Assembly: GCA_015680685.1 (NCBI GenBank)
Contig: MNCI01022141.1
Span: 224,739-288,738, forward strand
Length of the DNA: 64,000 bases
Direction: 5' to 3'
Source of the DNA: Gnetum montanum
Taxonomy: Eukaryota; Streptophyta; Gnetopsida; Gnetales; Gnetaceae
In this document: piece by piece, positions 21,270-33,467 of the stretch
Layout: each line of letters starts with the position of its first letter
Numbering within the stretch: the stretch's first letter is position 1
The notes under the pieces: model-generated
Database searches by the model: none
Told to the model about the DNA's origin: nothing
What the model saw: only the letters and a program-made list of their open reading frames with translations
Translations under genes and position numbers: made by a program

Positions 21270-23612
21270 TTGCTACAATTGAGTGGGGAGTTCCCCTTGC
21301 ATTGTTGGAGTGGGTGGTAGTGGAGCTATTGGTGTAAGAGTTGCAGATGAATTTGAAGGATGGTATGTGTGTGGTGTGTCTCTCCCAGAAGAAGGAGTCC
21401 TATAATACTCCTGAGCTTGGTAGTGACGTTGTGGGGTAGTGTGACTAACAGAGTCACTTGGAGAGATTGGTTGTTGCATGTAGTAGCCATATGGATCTAG
21501 TTGTTGGTACGGGTATTGTTGCCTTGGCGGTGGCATCCCCCATGATTGTGGGTATTGCCACTACTGGTGTTACTCAATAGGTTGTGGTGGAGTTCCACTT
21601 GGATAATACGTTAGCGGTTGGTGGAACTGCCTCGGGTTACCTTGGGGATAAGGTAATCTTCAAGGTGCCTGCCATTTGTTAAGTCGTGGGTTAAGTGCGT
21701 ACACCCTGGACTCTTGCAGATGTGAGATTATTGGGTAACATCCCTTAGGATGGTCATACTGGCATATTTCACATCCACTGTCATTGTCTGTATCACAATC
21801 CACAACCTTTTTAGTGATAGTCATTTTACCCTTACCTTTGTTATGTGCATGGTCTAAATCCCTCTTCTTTTTCTTATCATGGTCACTACTTCGCTCCTTA
21901 GACTCCTCTACAATTTTTATAATGGTTACAAATCTACTATCTAAGGAGTCCCACATTTGATCTACCTTAGCTGACACTTCTATTGTTAATTTTTGGAGTG
22001 GCAAGGTTTTCCTATTCACCATCTCTTCAAGTGATGACTCATCCTCCTCCTCATAGAATCTCATTCCCCTTTTTCAAAGGGAAGGATCATGGTTGTATTT
22101 TTCCATGCTTTCTCTCTTGCATAGATCTCCTTCTTTCTTAGCTACTTGCTCCAACAATCTATGAACCTCATGGGACCTAAGCTTTGATAATCTTCCTTGG
22201 GCATATGTTCCAAGGGTTCTCCCAGTTTCATGTCTTAGCCCATCTACGAGATGGTGTAGTTGATCCTGTTGTGTGTAACCATGGCCTAGGCAATGATGTA
22301 ACAATGCATAATATCAGCCCATGGCAGCATCCAAGGGTTCATGATTACCCTGCTTCCATCCTTGGATCTGCTTTCGCAAGTTTGACACTCGAGAGTACGT
22401 TTAATATTTATTGTCAAACAATTCTAGTATCGTACTCGATCTTCAAATGGATTCTAGCTCTAACGAATGGTACCAACGTTCTGCTTCTTTTATGAGTGTC
22501 CTTGGAAATAACTTTAACTTTTGCCACTCATTTTCAATGTTTTGCAAGGCGCAGGCATCGTAAAATGCCTATAAGTGGTTCTACAGATCAGCGTTGTATC
22601 CCCCCTCAAATCATGGGATGTTATTCATGTCTAGTCTCTTGATCCAACTATATTTTTGGAGCCTTGTAGGTATTCTAATGGCCTCCATAATGTCTAACAT
22701 GCTTCGGGTTGCAAGTAGGGGTTCATCATGGTCATTTATCTCATGGAGTCTGTGATGCCTATATGGTTCCCTACTTTCCCTTCTTCCATGTCGTGATTCC
22801 CTAGAATGCCCTCATCCTCACTCTTGACTCTCTCGTCAAGGTCTCTCATTTTGCTTACCCTTATCATCACAGTTAGGTTCCTTATGATTGCATCTAGATG
22901 TTGAAGGAGAGGGTGAATATGATGATGAAGGGGAAGAGGAAGGAGAACCATCGCCATGATGATGTTTCCTACTTTCCCTTCGGTGATCTTGATCCCAATC
23001 GTGATGACGATCAGAATGCTTGCCCTTATCGTGTGTTTGTGTTCCCTAATTGAACACTTGGTGTTCGTGGGGATCAAAACCAAGGTTGTGAATCATGGAG
23101 CAAAGGTTATGATACACTACCTCCACACTATCATTAGAAGGAGGAACATTATTTTGTGGAGAACCTATTGAAATAGGTTCACCACCCTTAATTTCGCTTA
23201 TGACTGGAAAAGCATTATGGGGTCCTTTGCCCTTCAACGATGTGTGGTAACTCTCCTGTCACAAGTCCCATTGACGTTGCGCTTCTGTGGAATGGTAGTC
23301 CCTTGCATTGTAATCGCATGCAATGTACTCAATGTATAATTGTAACATGCCTATTCATGCAAGGACACAAAGAAGCATGTTGGGGGCTACTCTATCCGGA
23401 GGCAACACTATGTTACCCTCCAAGTCTCTCCAACGTAGTTGTTCATCTTGATGGAAGACAAAGGTAAAGTCAGGTATATATTCATCATGATGAGTATATA
23501 CCACACTGAATTATTGAGGAACTGGTAGATTTTGGTTATGTATGTTGTACCACCGACTGTCTCTAGTGTTGTTCCTAGGCGGTGAAGTGCTTTTGTTCGA
23601 AGAAGAAGACAT
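21270..23612 (-). pseudogene. gag pseudogene of the minus-strand element
   Basis: Starts MSSS at 23612. Charged region at about 23083-22736, core gag domain at about 22700-22074 (FNDKYQ-equivalent, HRLLEQVAKKEG near 22160), then 22064-21660 with KVDQMWDSLDSRF, a basic linker and the variant zinc knuckle GCEICQYDHPKGC (about 21776-21738: C-X2-C-X3-H-X3-C). A proline/glutamine-rich linker follows (21536-21273). A few frameshifts divide it into open pieces, so it is better kept than the other copies. Confidence 0.85.
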
Positions 23613-23738
23613 TTTAGTCTTGTTCAATGTGTTGTTTATCGTTATGTTATTTTTCTCTTGATTAACCCTAAGGGTTTGTTTTAGCTCCCAATGATGTGAA
23701 TGATTTCCTATGTTCTACGTAGCACAAAAACAACTAAG

Positions 23739-23757
23739 TCCCCAGCAACAGCGCCAA
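23739..23757 (-). promoter_or_regulatory. primer-binding site, tRNA-Asp-like
   Basis: On the minus strand TTGGCGCTGTTGCTGGGGA, the closest match in the window to the tRNA-Asp-complementary TGGCGCCGTTGCCGGGG. Confidence 0.85.
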
Positions 23758-24560
23758 TGATGAGTGGTGAGGTACCCCTACACTCAACCATACAAATACA
23801 AGTGTGCATGCATGATCCAGTCGAACTCCAAGGATTAAGTGCTTACGCGCCCTAATGAAACACTTAAGGTTAATCAATCGTTGTCCACCCAAACTTACTT
23901 GTATTGTCACAGTTGTATGGTTAAGTAAGTTTGAGGTATGTGATTTTTATGTCTTTTATCTTTTTAACACCTATGTTAAGAGGTGAAGGATGAAGAGACT
24001 AAATGACTAACTTTAATTAACTAAGTTCTAATTATCCTAGTATTAGTATCTATTGCCACATGCCATACACACCCTGAATTAGTGCAACACTATTGGGATT
24101 ACCAAACGCTATTCGTTACTAGGTTACCAAGCGTTACACACATGCTCAAAGTTGTCGTACTGAATGCACTTAACTAAGAGAGTTAAGGGTTGAGAGAGAT
24201 TAATTATTTAGGAAAGCATTTAAACATATAACAATAATTTAAATCCTATCTAGCTTAGTCCATATGTTGCAAGGTTTATCAGAAAGTTCATCTTTATTTC
24301 CGTACACAAATGTGTGCTAAGGTACAATTTGCTCGAATAAAGATCCATTCACTTTGAGACTCCTACTACGGGCACATAGAAATTATTCTATCTCTAGAAT
24401 GGTAAAACTACCATAGTTTAGCTAAAGGTCTAGATTTAGATGGAGAAACAAGGGAAAGCTGCCTCTTATTTATAGACAAGGTAACAGGCTGCAATATAGA
24501 TTACGCGATATCGTAGGGGCCGACGTGATATCGTGGCCCATGCGATATCGCATGCTATCA
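23758..24560 (-). repeat. 5' LTR of the minus-strand element
   Basis: 803 bp, same length as its partner. TGATAGCATGCGATATCG start at 24560; GATATC repeats at about 24495-24555, TATA box at about 24467-24475. Confidence 0.92.
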
Positions 24561-24565
24561 CCTTC
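24561..24565. repeat. target site duplication, right copy (CCTTC)
   Basis: Identical to 17597-17601. Confidence 0.9.
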
Positions 24566-26284
24566 ATCTATGATGTCAAGTTAGCAAGGTAAGATTGGAC
24601 TCTCATTATTTTTGAATTGAAATAGATAAATAGGTCAACACTCCATAAGAAGAGATAACCTATTGCCTATGCAATTGTTGATGTCAACATTGCCCATGCT
24701 AGGCATGGGCCATGATCAACAAGTCTAATCCCCTCGCACCTAGCACAAAAAGTTAATTTGTATAGGCACATCTTGGGGCCTGATCTATAATGGCAAGCTT
24801 GTTGTAGTGGTTATGTTGCCATGCCATGATGGTGTGGACATAATGGCCTAGCTGGTGTTGGGAGTTACATGCATTACACAGAGACATGAGACATGGTTGT
24901 AATCAACAAGTGGACATGGTGGAAAACATGGTGACAATGGTGGGAGTTATGCAGGTGGTGGACGAAATGGGATGTGGTGGTGATTACACTAGATGAGTGG
25001 TGGTAATTGTCAACATGGAAGTTACGATTGCAGTAACTAATAGCAAGTGGTAATTGAAACCAATGTGAGATGTGGGCATTTAAAACCACCAGATGAGTTG
25101 CTATAAAAGGAGAATAGAGTGGGGAGCAAAGGGAAGAACATTGGGCCAAGCCTCTCTCTCATTAGGGCCAACCTCTCTTCTCTTCAATGGTATACATGGT
25201 AGACATAATGGCATGCATGCTAGGAAATAGAGGCTACAAATGACATGTTTGCAGCACATAGAGAAAATAGTAGTACATCTCTCTCTCTTCCCTTCCCTTC
25301 CCCAGCAAATAGTAGTGCACAAAACTACGAACTGCAATAGTGGCAGTGACACATACTAAGAGCAAGCAGTGTAGTTAGCAGTGGAGTAGATCTCTCAACC
25401 TCCCCTCACTCCTGCAGGTGCGTTAGCAAATAGTGCAAGCACATGGTGATAGTCAGAAATTACTGTAGAGTTCTCTCTTTTTCTTTCTAGTAACAGTAGT
25501 GTGCACATCAAGTGACTACACAGCACACATAGGAGCTTCTAATGATAGAAACATTCCAGGCATTAGAAGTAATGGGATGCATGAGGTTCTATTTTTCCTC
25601 CCTTCTGATGAACGTCAATGGGTGTGTGACTCATGGTAGTCAGCAGGTGATGCAAATAATTCATCACGAGTAGCAATGCACATGGTAGGCTCTTGCATGG
25701 TTAATGTCAACAACTACAGCAGGCGGTTTTTCTCCCATAAGCAGAGGACAAGGGGTGGCAGCATTCTCATGGTAGAAATGACCTCTCTCTCCCTCTCAGT
25801 GAAGGGGACATGCACAGATGGTGGTAAATAGCGCAATAACAGTAGACATGTCAACTACCTTAGCAGCAGAGGTGGAACAAATCTCTCTCTCTCTCTCTCT
25901 TTGGCAATGGTCGGGATCTTCTTGCCCAGTAGTGGGCACCACTAGTAGTAGCAGTGGGGACCAGGGAGAAGTTTAAATTTTTTTAGTTATCTACTGTATT
26001 TTCATGAAGTCTTGAAGTTCAAGATAGTTATCCAATTTAAATTCTCCTATTTTTTTGGTTTGCTTTACTTTTTGAATGTCACATAGTCCAAGACTATTCC
26101 TAGGTTTCTATGCCCATATAGGAGGCACCTTAGGCAACAGTCTTCTCAAACAAGTTCTTTTTTCGATGTTGGTGCATCCAAAATTTACACATCAATAGCA
26201 ATCACAAAGCAATTGAAGATGAGCTTCACATATTTTTCTAATGTCTTATTTTAGAGCATTGTCACCACAAATAGCATATTACAA
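24566..26284. other. unassigned, GT/AG-rich, with a TATA-like site and CT tract
   Basis: From 24860 to 25960 the sequence is rich in GTGGTGG, AGTAGTG and CTCTCTC words. CTATAAAAGG at 25102-25111 is a good TATA box with a G/A-rich stretch after it. A perfect hairpin GCCCATG-CTAGG-CATGGGC lies at about 24692-24710, and a (CT)n run at 25882-25900. Open frames on the minus strand (24874-25352) have skewed composition and no domain. It could be an old unrelated LTR or promoter region. Confidence 0.35.
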
Positions 26285-26830
26285 CTAAAGCTTAAAAGAC
26301 TTATTTGATGCAATATCAAGAAAGCTTGGTAGCTTTATTAATGAAATATTTGCTACACTACCAGTTTTAAGGATATAATAAAAAACTTTTTCAATTCCAA
26401 TTTCAATTTCATAAAAAAAAATTTCAGTTCCAATTTCAATTTCATATACAATGATAGCTGACCCAATTTTGAATTTGCTCCTGGAACTGACTAGGAACTG
26501 ACTAGGAGTGTTGTTGCCCCATGCTGGCGGCCTAGGTTTGCCACAAACACTTGCTAGGAGAACCACACTGAAACTATATATCTCACTTTTATCCATAAGC
26601 GTGTATGTCATGTAATACCTGCAAAGAACCAAAATAGTGTTATTCATTATAACCGTTGAAACATTTATAAATTAAAGGACACTAGATTATTTCAATTATA
26701 ACTTTAGTGTAGCTACACTTAAGGGATACAAGTATAGATTTTACTGTGGATGCAGTATCCGAAAGTGCCTTTGACAACGGTTGTGACGTGGGAAACTTGA
26801 ATCTTCAAAGCTCTGCTGTTCGGAATTAAA
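26285..26830 (-). pseudogene. receptor-like kinase fragment (activation segment to subdomain IX)
   Basis: Two exon-like pieces on the minus strand. The first encodes SHVTTVVKGTFGY (VVKGTFGY at 26778-26755) and ends near 26745; the second starts at 26618 with YYMTYTLMDKSEIYSFSVVL (KSEIYSFSVVLL at 26592-26557) and then CGKP. These match the SHVTTVVKGTFGYLDPEYY and T(D/E)KSDVYSFGVVLLE blocks of plant receptor-like kinases. Between them lies a 126-nt intron-like gap with GT at 26744 and TTTGCAG at 26625-26619, splitting the Glu codon of the DPEYY block. One base is missing in the GYLDPE part and the DPE residues are changed. Downstream kinase subdomains are gone. Host-gene relic, not expressed as a kinase. 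Confidence 0.7.
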
Positions 26831-28035
26831 CATGAAAATCGAATAAACTAACATCTGTGCTTATAGAAATCTCCGTCCATCCATTTAATCTATCTGCAAC
26901 CTGCACTAATGAGTATACCGAGAATTTGAAACTTTAATGCTTGAACATTGCATTTACAAACAAAGAATGAATTTACTTCAAGTCAGTTGGATTGGGAATC
27001 TCTGTAAAAAAATGACAATAATCATGCAGAGCCCGGCATTAAAACTGGAAACTGCAATTTCAACTTTAGACAGGCTTTGTAACATTTAACATTGTTGGAG
27101 AGCCTAAACTTAGCAACTTCATTTTTATTTTTTTTTTGGTTTTTTCTCTTTCTTTGTTCATCGCTGTTTCAGCACAGACCTAGCACTGCAGGGAATCTGC
27201 ATCATGTCCTCTGTAACTCAGACCGAAAAAGTGGCACGTATGGCTGCATTAACATGCAGAAGAAGCACCGAAAACAGTGACAGCAACTGTAGCAAATATC
27301 AAGGGCGATGATTTCTGGGTGATTCTGTTCAGCGCGGGATGCAGAATCTGTGTTGCTCCCCAACTTGGACGAATCTTCTGGCCTCATCTTGCAACACGCT
27401 CATCCATCATGGGCCATGCCATCATCGTCGCTCTCTCTCTACATCTCTATCAGAGTCTCTATAATTGAACTTTGAGACCCTGCCAAAAAAAAAAGAAAAA
27501 AAAATCATCGTCAGTTACTATTGGTAAATGAATGGTTGGACATGAAGGCATGGAAAGTTTACAGAATGAGGGTCATTAATGTGGGATTGTGCTGCGGGTG
27601 GCGCTGCTACAAATGCCAGCAGTAAACAAAAATAAAGAATGGCGTTTGGTGTGCTGGCCAAGTGCTGTAAGGTGGTCCTGTGCAGCCTCGTGCTGGTTTG
27701 TGTGCCCTATTTTCGGGACCCGCGTTCACCCTGGGTGATGGGTGCTGCCGTCTTTTGCACGTGGGTAGTGGTGGTAGCAGCCAAAACTGGTGTGTGGATC
27801 CAAAAACCCCAAGGACCGACCCACAGGCCCCAGGATCAAAACAAAAGAAAGGGTAAAAACCAAAAGAGACTGCAACCTAGGCCTACAGCCTATATATGGC
27901 AAGGAAGGCCTGCACAACCTTAAAAGTTTCCTGCTTCCTTGCATACTCCTTGGCATCCCCCTCCTCATCTGGGTGAAGCTTCATCACCCTATGTCATGCC
28001 ATGATGTGTTCTAACCAATATTCATAACAACAAAG
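26831..28035. other. unassigned, somewhat GC-richer stretch
   Basis: Higher GC than its surroundings at about 27160-27450 and 27600-28000. AAAGTTTCA followed by AATTCTCGG on the minus strand near 26915-26935 could be a worn KVSDFG block belonging to the kinase relic. An A-rich run at about 27485-27507 may be a retrosequence tail. Open frames at 27202-27468 and 27639-28014 have no recognisable domain. Confidence 0.35.
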
Positions 28036-29310
28036 GATCATGTCCCTTCCCAAAGCCAACCATAGGCATTGTGCTCATGCACCCAATCTTGTTGCTACTA
28101 GAGCTGAGTAGCCTCCATCTCCTTCTATTCATAGTGCTCCCATTCCTTCCTCACTTGGGCCTCCTATTCTTGCACTTCTTTTTGGAGCTACTCTCAAATA
28201 CTTTGTCAGAGCTTTGCCTCCACCTCATTCATTGTTGTTGTCTAAGCTATATCCCCCTGCCTCTTCTCCTCTTTGGCCACCTCAACATAGAGGCACTCGG
28301 CTAGTTCCAACTATTGTTGGAACATCTCGTCTCGAGCCTTCCAATTCCACATTCACAAGGCCTGCTCCTTAATGTGAGCTTGAGTCACCACCTCCTCTAC
28401 CACCCTAGATAACATAGCCTCTAAATCTTGAGGAACAGATCCACCAATGGCCTCAAGCATAGTCACTAGCAAGCATTTACCGATGACCAACTCTAGAGCC
28501 TTGACTCCTACCTTCGAATCCTCAAGCTTCCTAGTTAAGGCCACAATTAATGAAGATCAACAAGGTCCCCTCCTCCCATAAATAGCATTGAAGGAAGTGT
28601 TCTTTGGCGATGATGCTTACACACCCGAGCAACCCACCATAAATCCAGAATGAGCCTTGAATGTCATCCCTATTGTTGGCGTTGCAACATCCACAAAAAG
28701 AAACATGGCAGGTTAACAACACATCCCAACTGCAAACATTTCAAGAAACTCAAGTGCACACTTTGCAACATCCATACATTGCTAGAGTGTACTAAGTAGT
28801 GATCTACCAACTCAATAGTTTCCTACCAAATTGGTGGAACCACTGATTTGGGGACTTGGCTACTTCCCATCTTGGACACTACCCTAGAAAAGAAAGCCTC
28901 AGCATCTTGGAGGCCATGACCCATGGGCAGAACAATTTCACCCCCCGTTGGCACCCACAAATCTTCTGTAATTGCCACCTTAGTTAGTATAATTCGCACA
29001 CCCCATAAAATCATATGATCCCCTTGCCAATTCATGCAGAATGGGCTATCCTCAAGATCCAACTCCCCTAGAGCAAGGGTAGGAGGTTAACCAACCCCAC
29101 CTATGAAACCATATCCTAGAGTACCAAATTCTTCCTAAAGCTAACATAGGATGAATCAAAAGTGGGCATGATCCCCATGGCTGAGATTGCTTCACGCCAA
29201 AGCCAAAAATTTACAGTATCAGTTTTCATCAATGGTAGCAACAACAAACAATGAAAAACCCAATGGTTATGCACTTTTGAAACTAACCATAGCACCACAA
29301 CCACCTTAGA
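28036..29310 (-). pseudogene. unidentified coding relic, minus strand
   Basis: Consecutive minus-strand open pieces (29304-29116, 29062-28823, 28722-28531, 28544-28353) read protein-like. The last part (about 28350-28060) is rich in Glu, Lys and Gln (EVEAKL, LQKEVQE, EAQVRKEWEHYE), with stops at likely Gln/Trp positions, so a coiled-coil tail is likely. I do not recognise the family. It may be another non-autonomous element ORF or a decayed host gene. Confidence 0.35.
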
Positions 29311-29572
29311 ATCATTGTCAAATTACAATACAGGTCATATATTCACTACCCACCAAACATTGATGGTGTAGGGGTAGCAATAAATAAAATGCAATACAAT
29401 TTTAGTGGCCACCATGTAGAGAGGACATGTGTTCTCCACATTCAGCCCCACCATTGTAATACCACTCAATCTAGAATGGTGGAGTGGTTTGTTAACCAAA
29501 TAAAGGCTTTTATGTTCTTGGGCAATCTACCCTTCCATATCCTTCACCATTTCCCAACTGTCGAATGTCTAT

Positions 29573-30387
29573 TGATGAATCACCATTTTGTGTCAGCGGC
29601 AACATCAAGTATGCAACATCAAGGCCTTGGTCCAACGTCAAAGTATATAACCCAAGTTTATAAATACTACACCTGGTCTTCAATTTTCATGATCATAGTT
29701 TAGATTTTCTAGTTAGAGTAGCAAAGCCTCTGCAGTTTATTTTCTTTAGAGTTAGAATATTTTTTGAGTGGTCGCAAAAGGAGTCCAAGGCGTGTACAAT
29801 TCTTTGTTTGAGTACTAATGTACCTAAGCATAGCAGTGTTGGGAATAAAATGAACTCTTTTAATAATCCTTGTAGCACTGAGAATAGCTTAATATTTTCT
29901 TTATTGCATTTTACTTTCTTGCTCTTTATTTTAATGCATTTCAATGAAGCAATTTATTTCTAGCAGTTAATAAAGATAAGCACGACCACTTCAAGCATTC
30001 ATATAGTACTTGGTAACGCAGCAATGCGTAATGTTTGGTAGCCCAGCAGTGCTATATGTTTTCAGGAAAGTGGGACAGTTACTTATGTTAATCTAGTTAG
30101 GCAATAGACAATTTAGCTTTTAATCTATTCTACTTTTTATTCTTTTTTTAGGCGATTACATCCATAAAATATAAAACGACAAAAATTCATATACCTTAAT
30201 TACACTTAAAACATACCCTTGAGCCTCACAAGTGTAGTTGGGAAGACAATGAATGTTCTCAACATCATTTCACTTCCTAAAGAAACTAGTCTATGAGATA
30301 ACTATAGGTCCATGGAATTCAACCAGATTGCACATAACATCTTAATGATTCATATGGTTGGGCATAGGGGTACCTCATTTCTCATCA
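29573..30387 (+). repeat. 5' LTR of the Athila-like element
   Basis: 815 bp, TGATGAATCACC...CTCATCA. TATA box at about 29658-29665; U3 carries AACATCAAG/AACGTCAAAG words instead of GATATC. AATAAAATG near 29845. Confidence 0.85.
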
Positions 30388-30406
30388 TGGGCACTATTGT
30401 TGAGGA
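30388..30406 (+). promoter_or_regulatory. primer-binding site, tRNA-Asp-like
   Basis: TGGGCACTATTGTTGAGGA, a decayed relative of the tRNA-Asp complement. Confidence 0.65.
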
Positions 30407-30545
30407 CCTTTTTGTTGTTTTGTGTGCTCTAGGACCTAGTGAAAGTATTCAAATCATTGGAATGACCCTAAGAGTCATATCTTATTTTACAATTACTACA
30501 ATAAATTCTCAGAGCATACTATGATTTTTATTTCACTAACTGAAA

Positions 30546-31655
30546 ATGTCTTCTTCTCACATGAGCACTTCTCTACCAAAGGATGATAACATTCACATGA
30601 AAAAGCCTCAATACTATTGAATCATATATACTCACCCTGATGAGTATGTGCCAAACTTCACCTTCATCCTACACCAAGATGAACTACTATGACAGCGTGA
30701 CATGGAGGGCAACATTGTGTTGCTACCCAATCATGATGCTCCTGCAATGCTCTCTCAAATGCTTGTACGATGTTGTCTTCAAACCTGCCATGGGGAGTCT
30801 AATGTGGAAGATGTCGATGCTAGAGATTATCATCCCACCAAAGCACAACACCTAAAAGATCAGTAGTTGGAATAGCACTATGAACTTTCAAAGGGAAAAG
30901 GACTTAATGATTCTCTATTCCTATTATACCAACAAGCTAGTGGAGAACCCTTCTTCGAGGGTTTTCCATACAATGATGCTCCTCTCTTTAACTTTGACAA
31001 TGGAGGTCAAAACTAGAATCTACACTCCATAGTTTACAATCCTAATTCTAGTAGCAAAGAATTCAATGACAAAGAAGGATCTGGAGGGGCTAGTCAAGAC
31101 AGGGATGTTGACAAAATGCATGATCATGATCATGGTTGCGATCGCTGAAGAGATGGTAGTAGGAACCGTGATGGTGCTGGTTCTCCTTCCTCTTTCCCTT
31201 TGTCATCATCTTCTTCTTCTGGCTCTAACCGTGACTGTAGAAGCCAAGAACATGATGGAGGTGATCAAAATGAATGAAATGATTGATGGAACCACAACAA
31301 CCAAAGGGACCATCAAGACAGACAAGATCAAGGGCATAGACATTTAAGAGAGGCACATCATCATGAATGAAGGGGTAGTAGAGGGCATGTTAGGCATCAT
31401 GATCAAGGCCTCAATGAGCCTCTATTTACTACCTGAAGTATGCTTAACATCACAGATGCAGTCAGAATTCTAATAAGGCATGTAAAAGATAGTCAGATCA
31501 AATAGTTAAACATGAAAAATATTTCTTGATTTGAAAGAGGATATAACTCTAATCCACAAAATCATCTTCAAGCTTTTCAAGATGCATGTGACTTGCAAAA
31601 CATAGAGAATAAGTGGCAAAAATTAAAGTTGTTCCCATAGACACCCATCAAAGAA
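30546..31655 (+). pseudogene. gag pseudogene, N-terminal half
   Basis: Starts MSSSH at 30546 and reads in one frame for 1.1 kb with several in-frame stops and no obvious frameshift. Blocks: YTHPDEYVPNFTFILHQDE (about 30628-30684), an acidic/histidine-rich low-complexity region (31050-31430) and the start of the core domain (NPQNHLQAF, LQNIENKWQKLKLFP). It stops at about 31655, where sequence of the coiled-coil-ORF element begins abruptly, so the C-terminal half is missing. Confidence 0.8.
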
Positions 31656-32022
31656 GGCTTTATGGTTGCCTCTAGAAGTTGCAGCTACTATGGGGTGGCC
31701 ATCGTTCGTGCCATTGCCATCACATGGGCCAAAGGCTAGTGAAGGTCAATCAAAACCACTGCCCCTAGGGACAATGTGATCTTCTCCAGCAATTTTTGCA
31801 TCTTTCAACATGGTAGCGAATCCAAGATCGTCAAGGTGTTCAATTTTGTCTCTGAACACCACCATTTTGTAATTTTTCCTTCTCTGTAAACTCGAGCACT
31901 TGGCACATCATATGTGTGTGTGTGTGTCATTTGTGTTAAGTCATGTCTATTGTAATAAAAAGTCCATACTTTCCAAATTGTAGAGGAACTCAAGGAAATT
32001 TTTTTACTCAGTCATGGAAGTA

Positions 32023-32900
32023 TGATGAATTTCTAAACAGTTGATGCGTTAACTATGCCGTATATATGGGGTACTGTATACGTGGCTACGTTGGCGCGGC
32101 CCCATTAACACATCCTTCCATGCATCGACGCTACCTCATTTACGTGGATCCTGTTTCAATCTATAAATAAGTGGGCTCCTACCACACTTAGGTATCTTTC
32201 TAGTAGTTGTAGCAAAGCCCTTGAAGTTTGTTTCTATAGTAGTTAGACTATTTTCACAAGCGCATGCCCGCAATGTGATGCTTGTAATTGTACGACACCT
32301 TTATTCAAGTGTGACGTACTTGGACGTGCACATGACTAGAAATAAAGATCAAGATTACTTCATCATGGCAGCATTCACTTAGTTTTAATTATTTAGTTGT
32401 TATTATTATTTATTGCTCTCTTAGTTAATATTTCTTTACCATCATTTACTATTCTTGTTGTTAACTGCGGAATGAGTACGAATTAATCACCAGCATTTAA
32501 GTGTGACTACTTGGTAACCCAGTAGCATACCTAAGATCTATGCTTGGTAATCCCAGTAGTAGTCGTGCATGAGGTCCAAGATGTGTATTGATGATTAAGG
32601 AATAGATGCTCATCACACTTAGGCTAGCTTAGACTTCATTTCCTATTGTTGATTAGTTTAATCAAGATTATTTTTCATTGTCTCTAGGAGTAGCACTAGT
32701 TTAGGATCATATCATATGCCTCACTCTGGACTAAACCATACATGACAAAGCAAATACAAGTCCAGGTGGGAAGACAGTGATCTGCGATCAATGTGTAACT
32801 ATCTAGATACCACAACTAACTTGTCCACGAAGTTTGACTAGATCATGTGTGAATGCTCGTATTCGTATGGTTGAATGTAGGGGTACCTCGCCACTCATGA
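32023..32900 (+). repeat. LTR 1 of element B
   Basis: 878 bp, TGATGAATTTC...CCACTCATGA. U3 contains GATGCGTTAACTATG and CATCGACGC-like words; TATA box at 32161-32169. An AAATAAAGATC signal occurs near 32340. Preceded by the purine tract AGTCATGGAAGTA. A partial repeat of its last about 40 bases (32899-32938) takes the place of a primer site. Confidence 0.85.
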
Positions 32901-33157
32901 TTCAACCAGATCATGCATGAACGCTCATATTCATATATGTAGCCTCGTTGACACAGCGCAAAAACATTATATATACCCCTGTTGTGCTACACACTTACCT
33001 CATTCTACAAAAAAATTAGAGGGATATTTTTCATTTTTTTTCCTCAACTCTTCTTCCAAGCACTTACGTTGTCCACCGTGCATCCTAACCTACCTATCCT
33101 TCCCCTCTTTAGCAACTGAAGATATGCTCTCAATCATGGGGGGTGAGGCCTATTAGA

Positions 33158-33184
33158 AATTAATTAATTAATTAATTAATTAAC
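33158..33184. repeat. (AATT)n microsatellite
   Basis: Six AATT units inside the leader of element B. Confidence 0.9.
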
Positions 33185-33467
33185 TAAGACCTCACACCTC
33201 TTAAGGAAAGAAATGAAAACAATAGTTTAAACTCCAACTTATCTTTTATTTTTTTTTGGTTTTAACCCATCAACTATACTCTGGGGGAATTAATGGAATG
33301 CATGTGCCAGTACCATAACTTAGTCAAATTGAGAAGGTGTATGAGGCTGTATGAGGGCCATTTTGAGCAGCTTTTGCATAATCTAAACTAAGACATCCGA
33401 AACTAAGACATCCGAAGGACCATCACAACCTAGGGACAAGCATCCACGAATGGGAAGGGGATGAGGC

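Larger units (their letters stand above)
17602..24560 (-). mobile_element. complete minus-strand LTR retrotransposon with gag and protease but no pol
   Basis: 6959 bp with two 803-bp LTRs, a perfect CCTTC target duplication, a good tRNA-Asp-like primer site (23739-23757) and a purine tract at 18405-18417. Gag (23612 downward) and protease (21074-20244) are followed directly by the 3' noncoding region. Pol is missing at the same place as in the 2625-9351 element. Equal LTR lengths and a clean duplication suggest it is one of the younger insertions here. It sits inside a LINE relic. Confidence 0.92.

Noticed and set aside
24874-25352. Minus-strand open frames rich in His, Ser and Cys
   Set aside because: Low-complexity GTGG/AGTAG-rich DNA explains them.
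27440-27510. A-rich run preceded by GAGACCCTGCC, superficially like an animal SINE tail
   Set aside because: Short chance similarity; no body of such an element is present and all other evidence is plant-like.
27639-28014. Open frames with a hydrophobic start at 27639-27923
   Set aside because: Overlapping frames on both strands, no homologous pattern and no supporting neighbours; composition effect of a GC-richer patch.
33118-33150. AATCATGGGGGG near 33131 as another polypurine tract
   Set aside because: It lies in the leader of element B, far from any LTR start or coding end, and has no counterpart in copy D.
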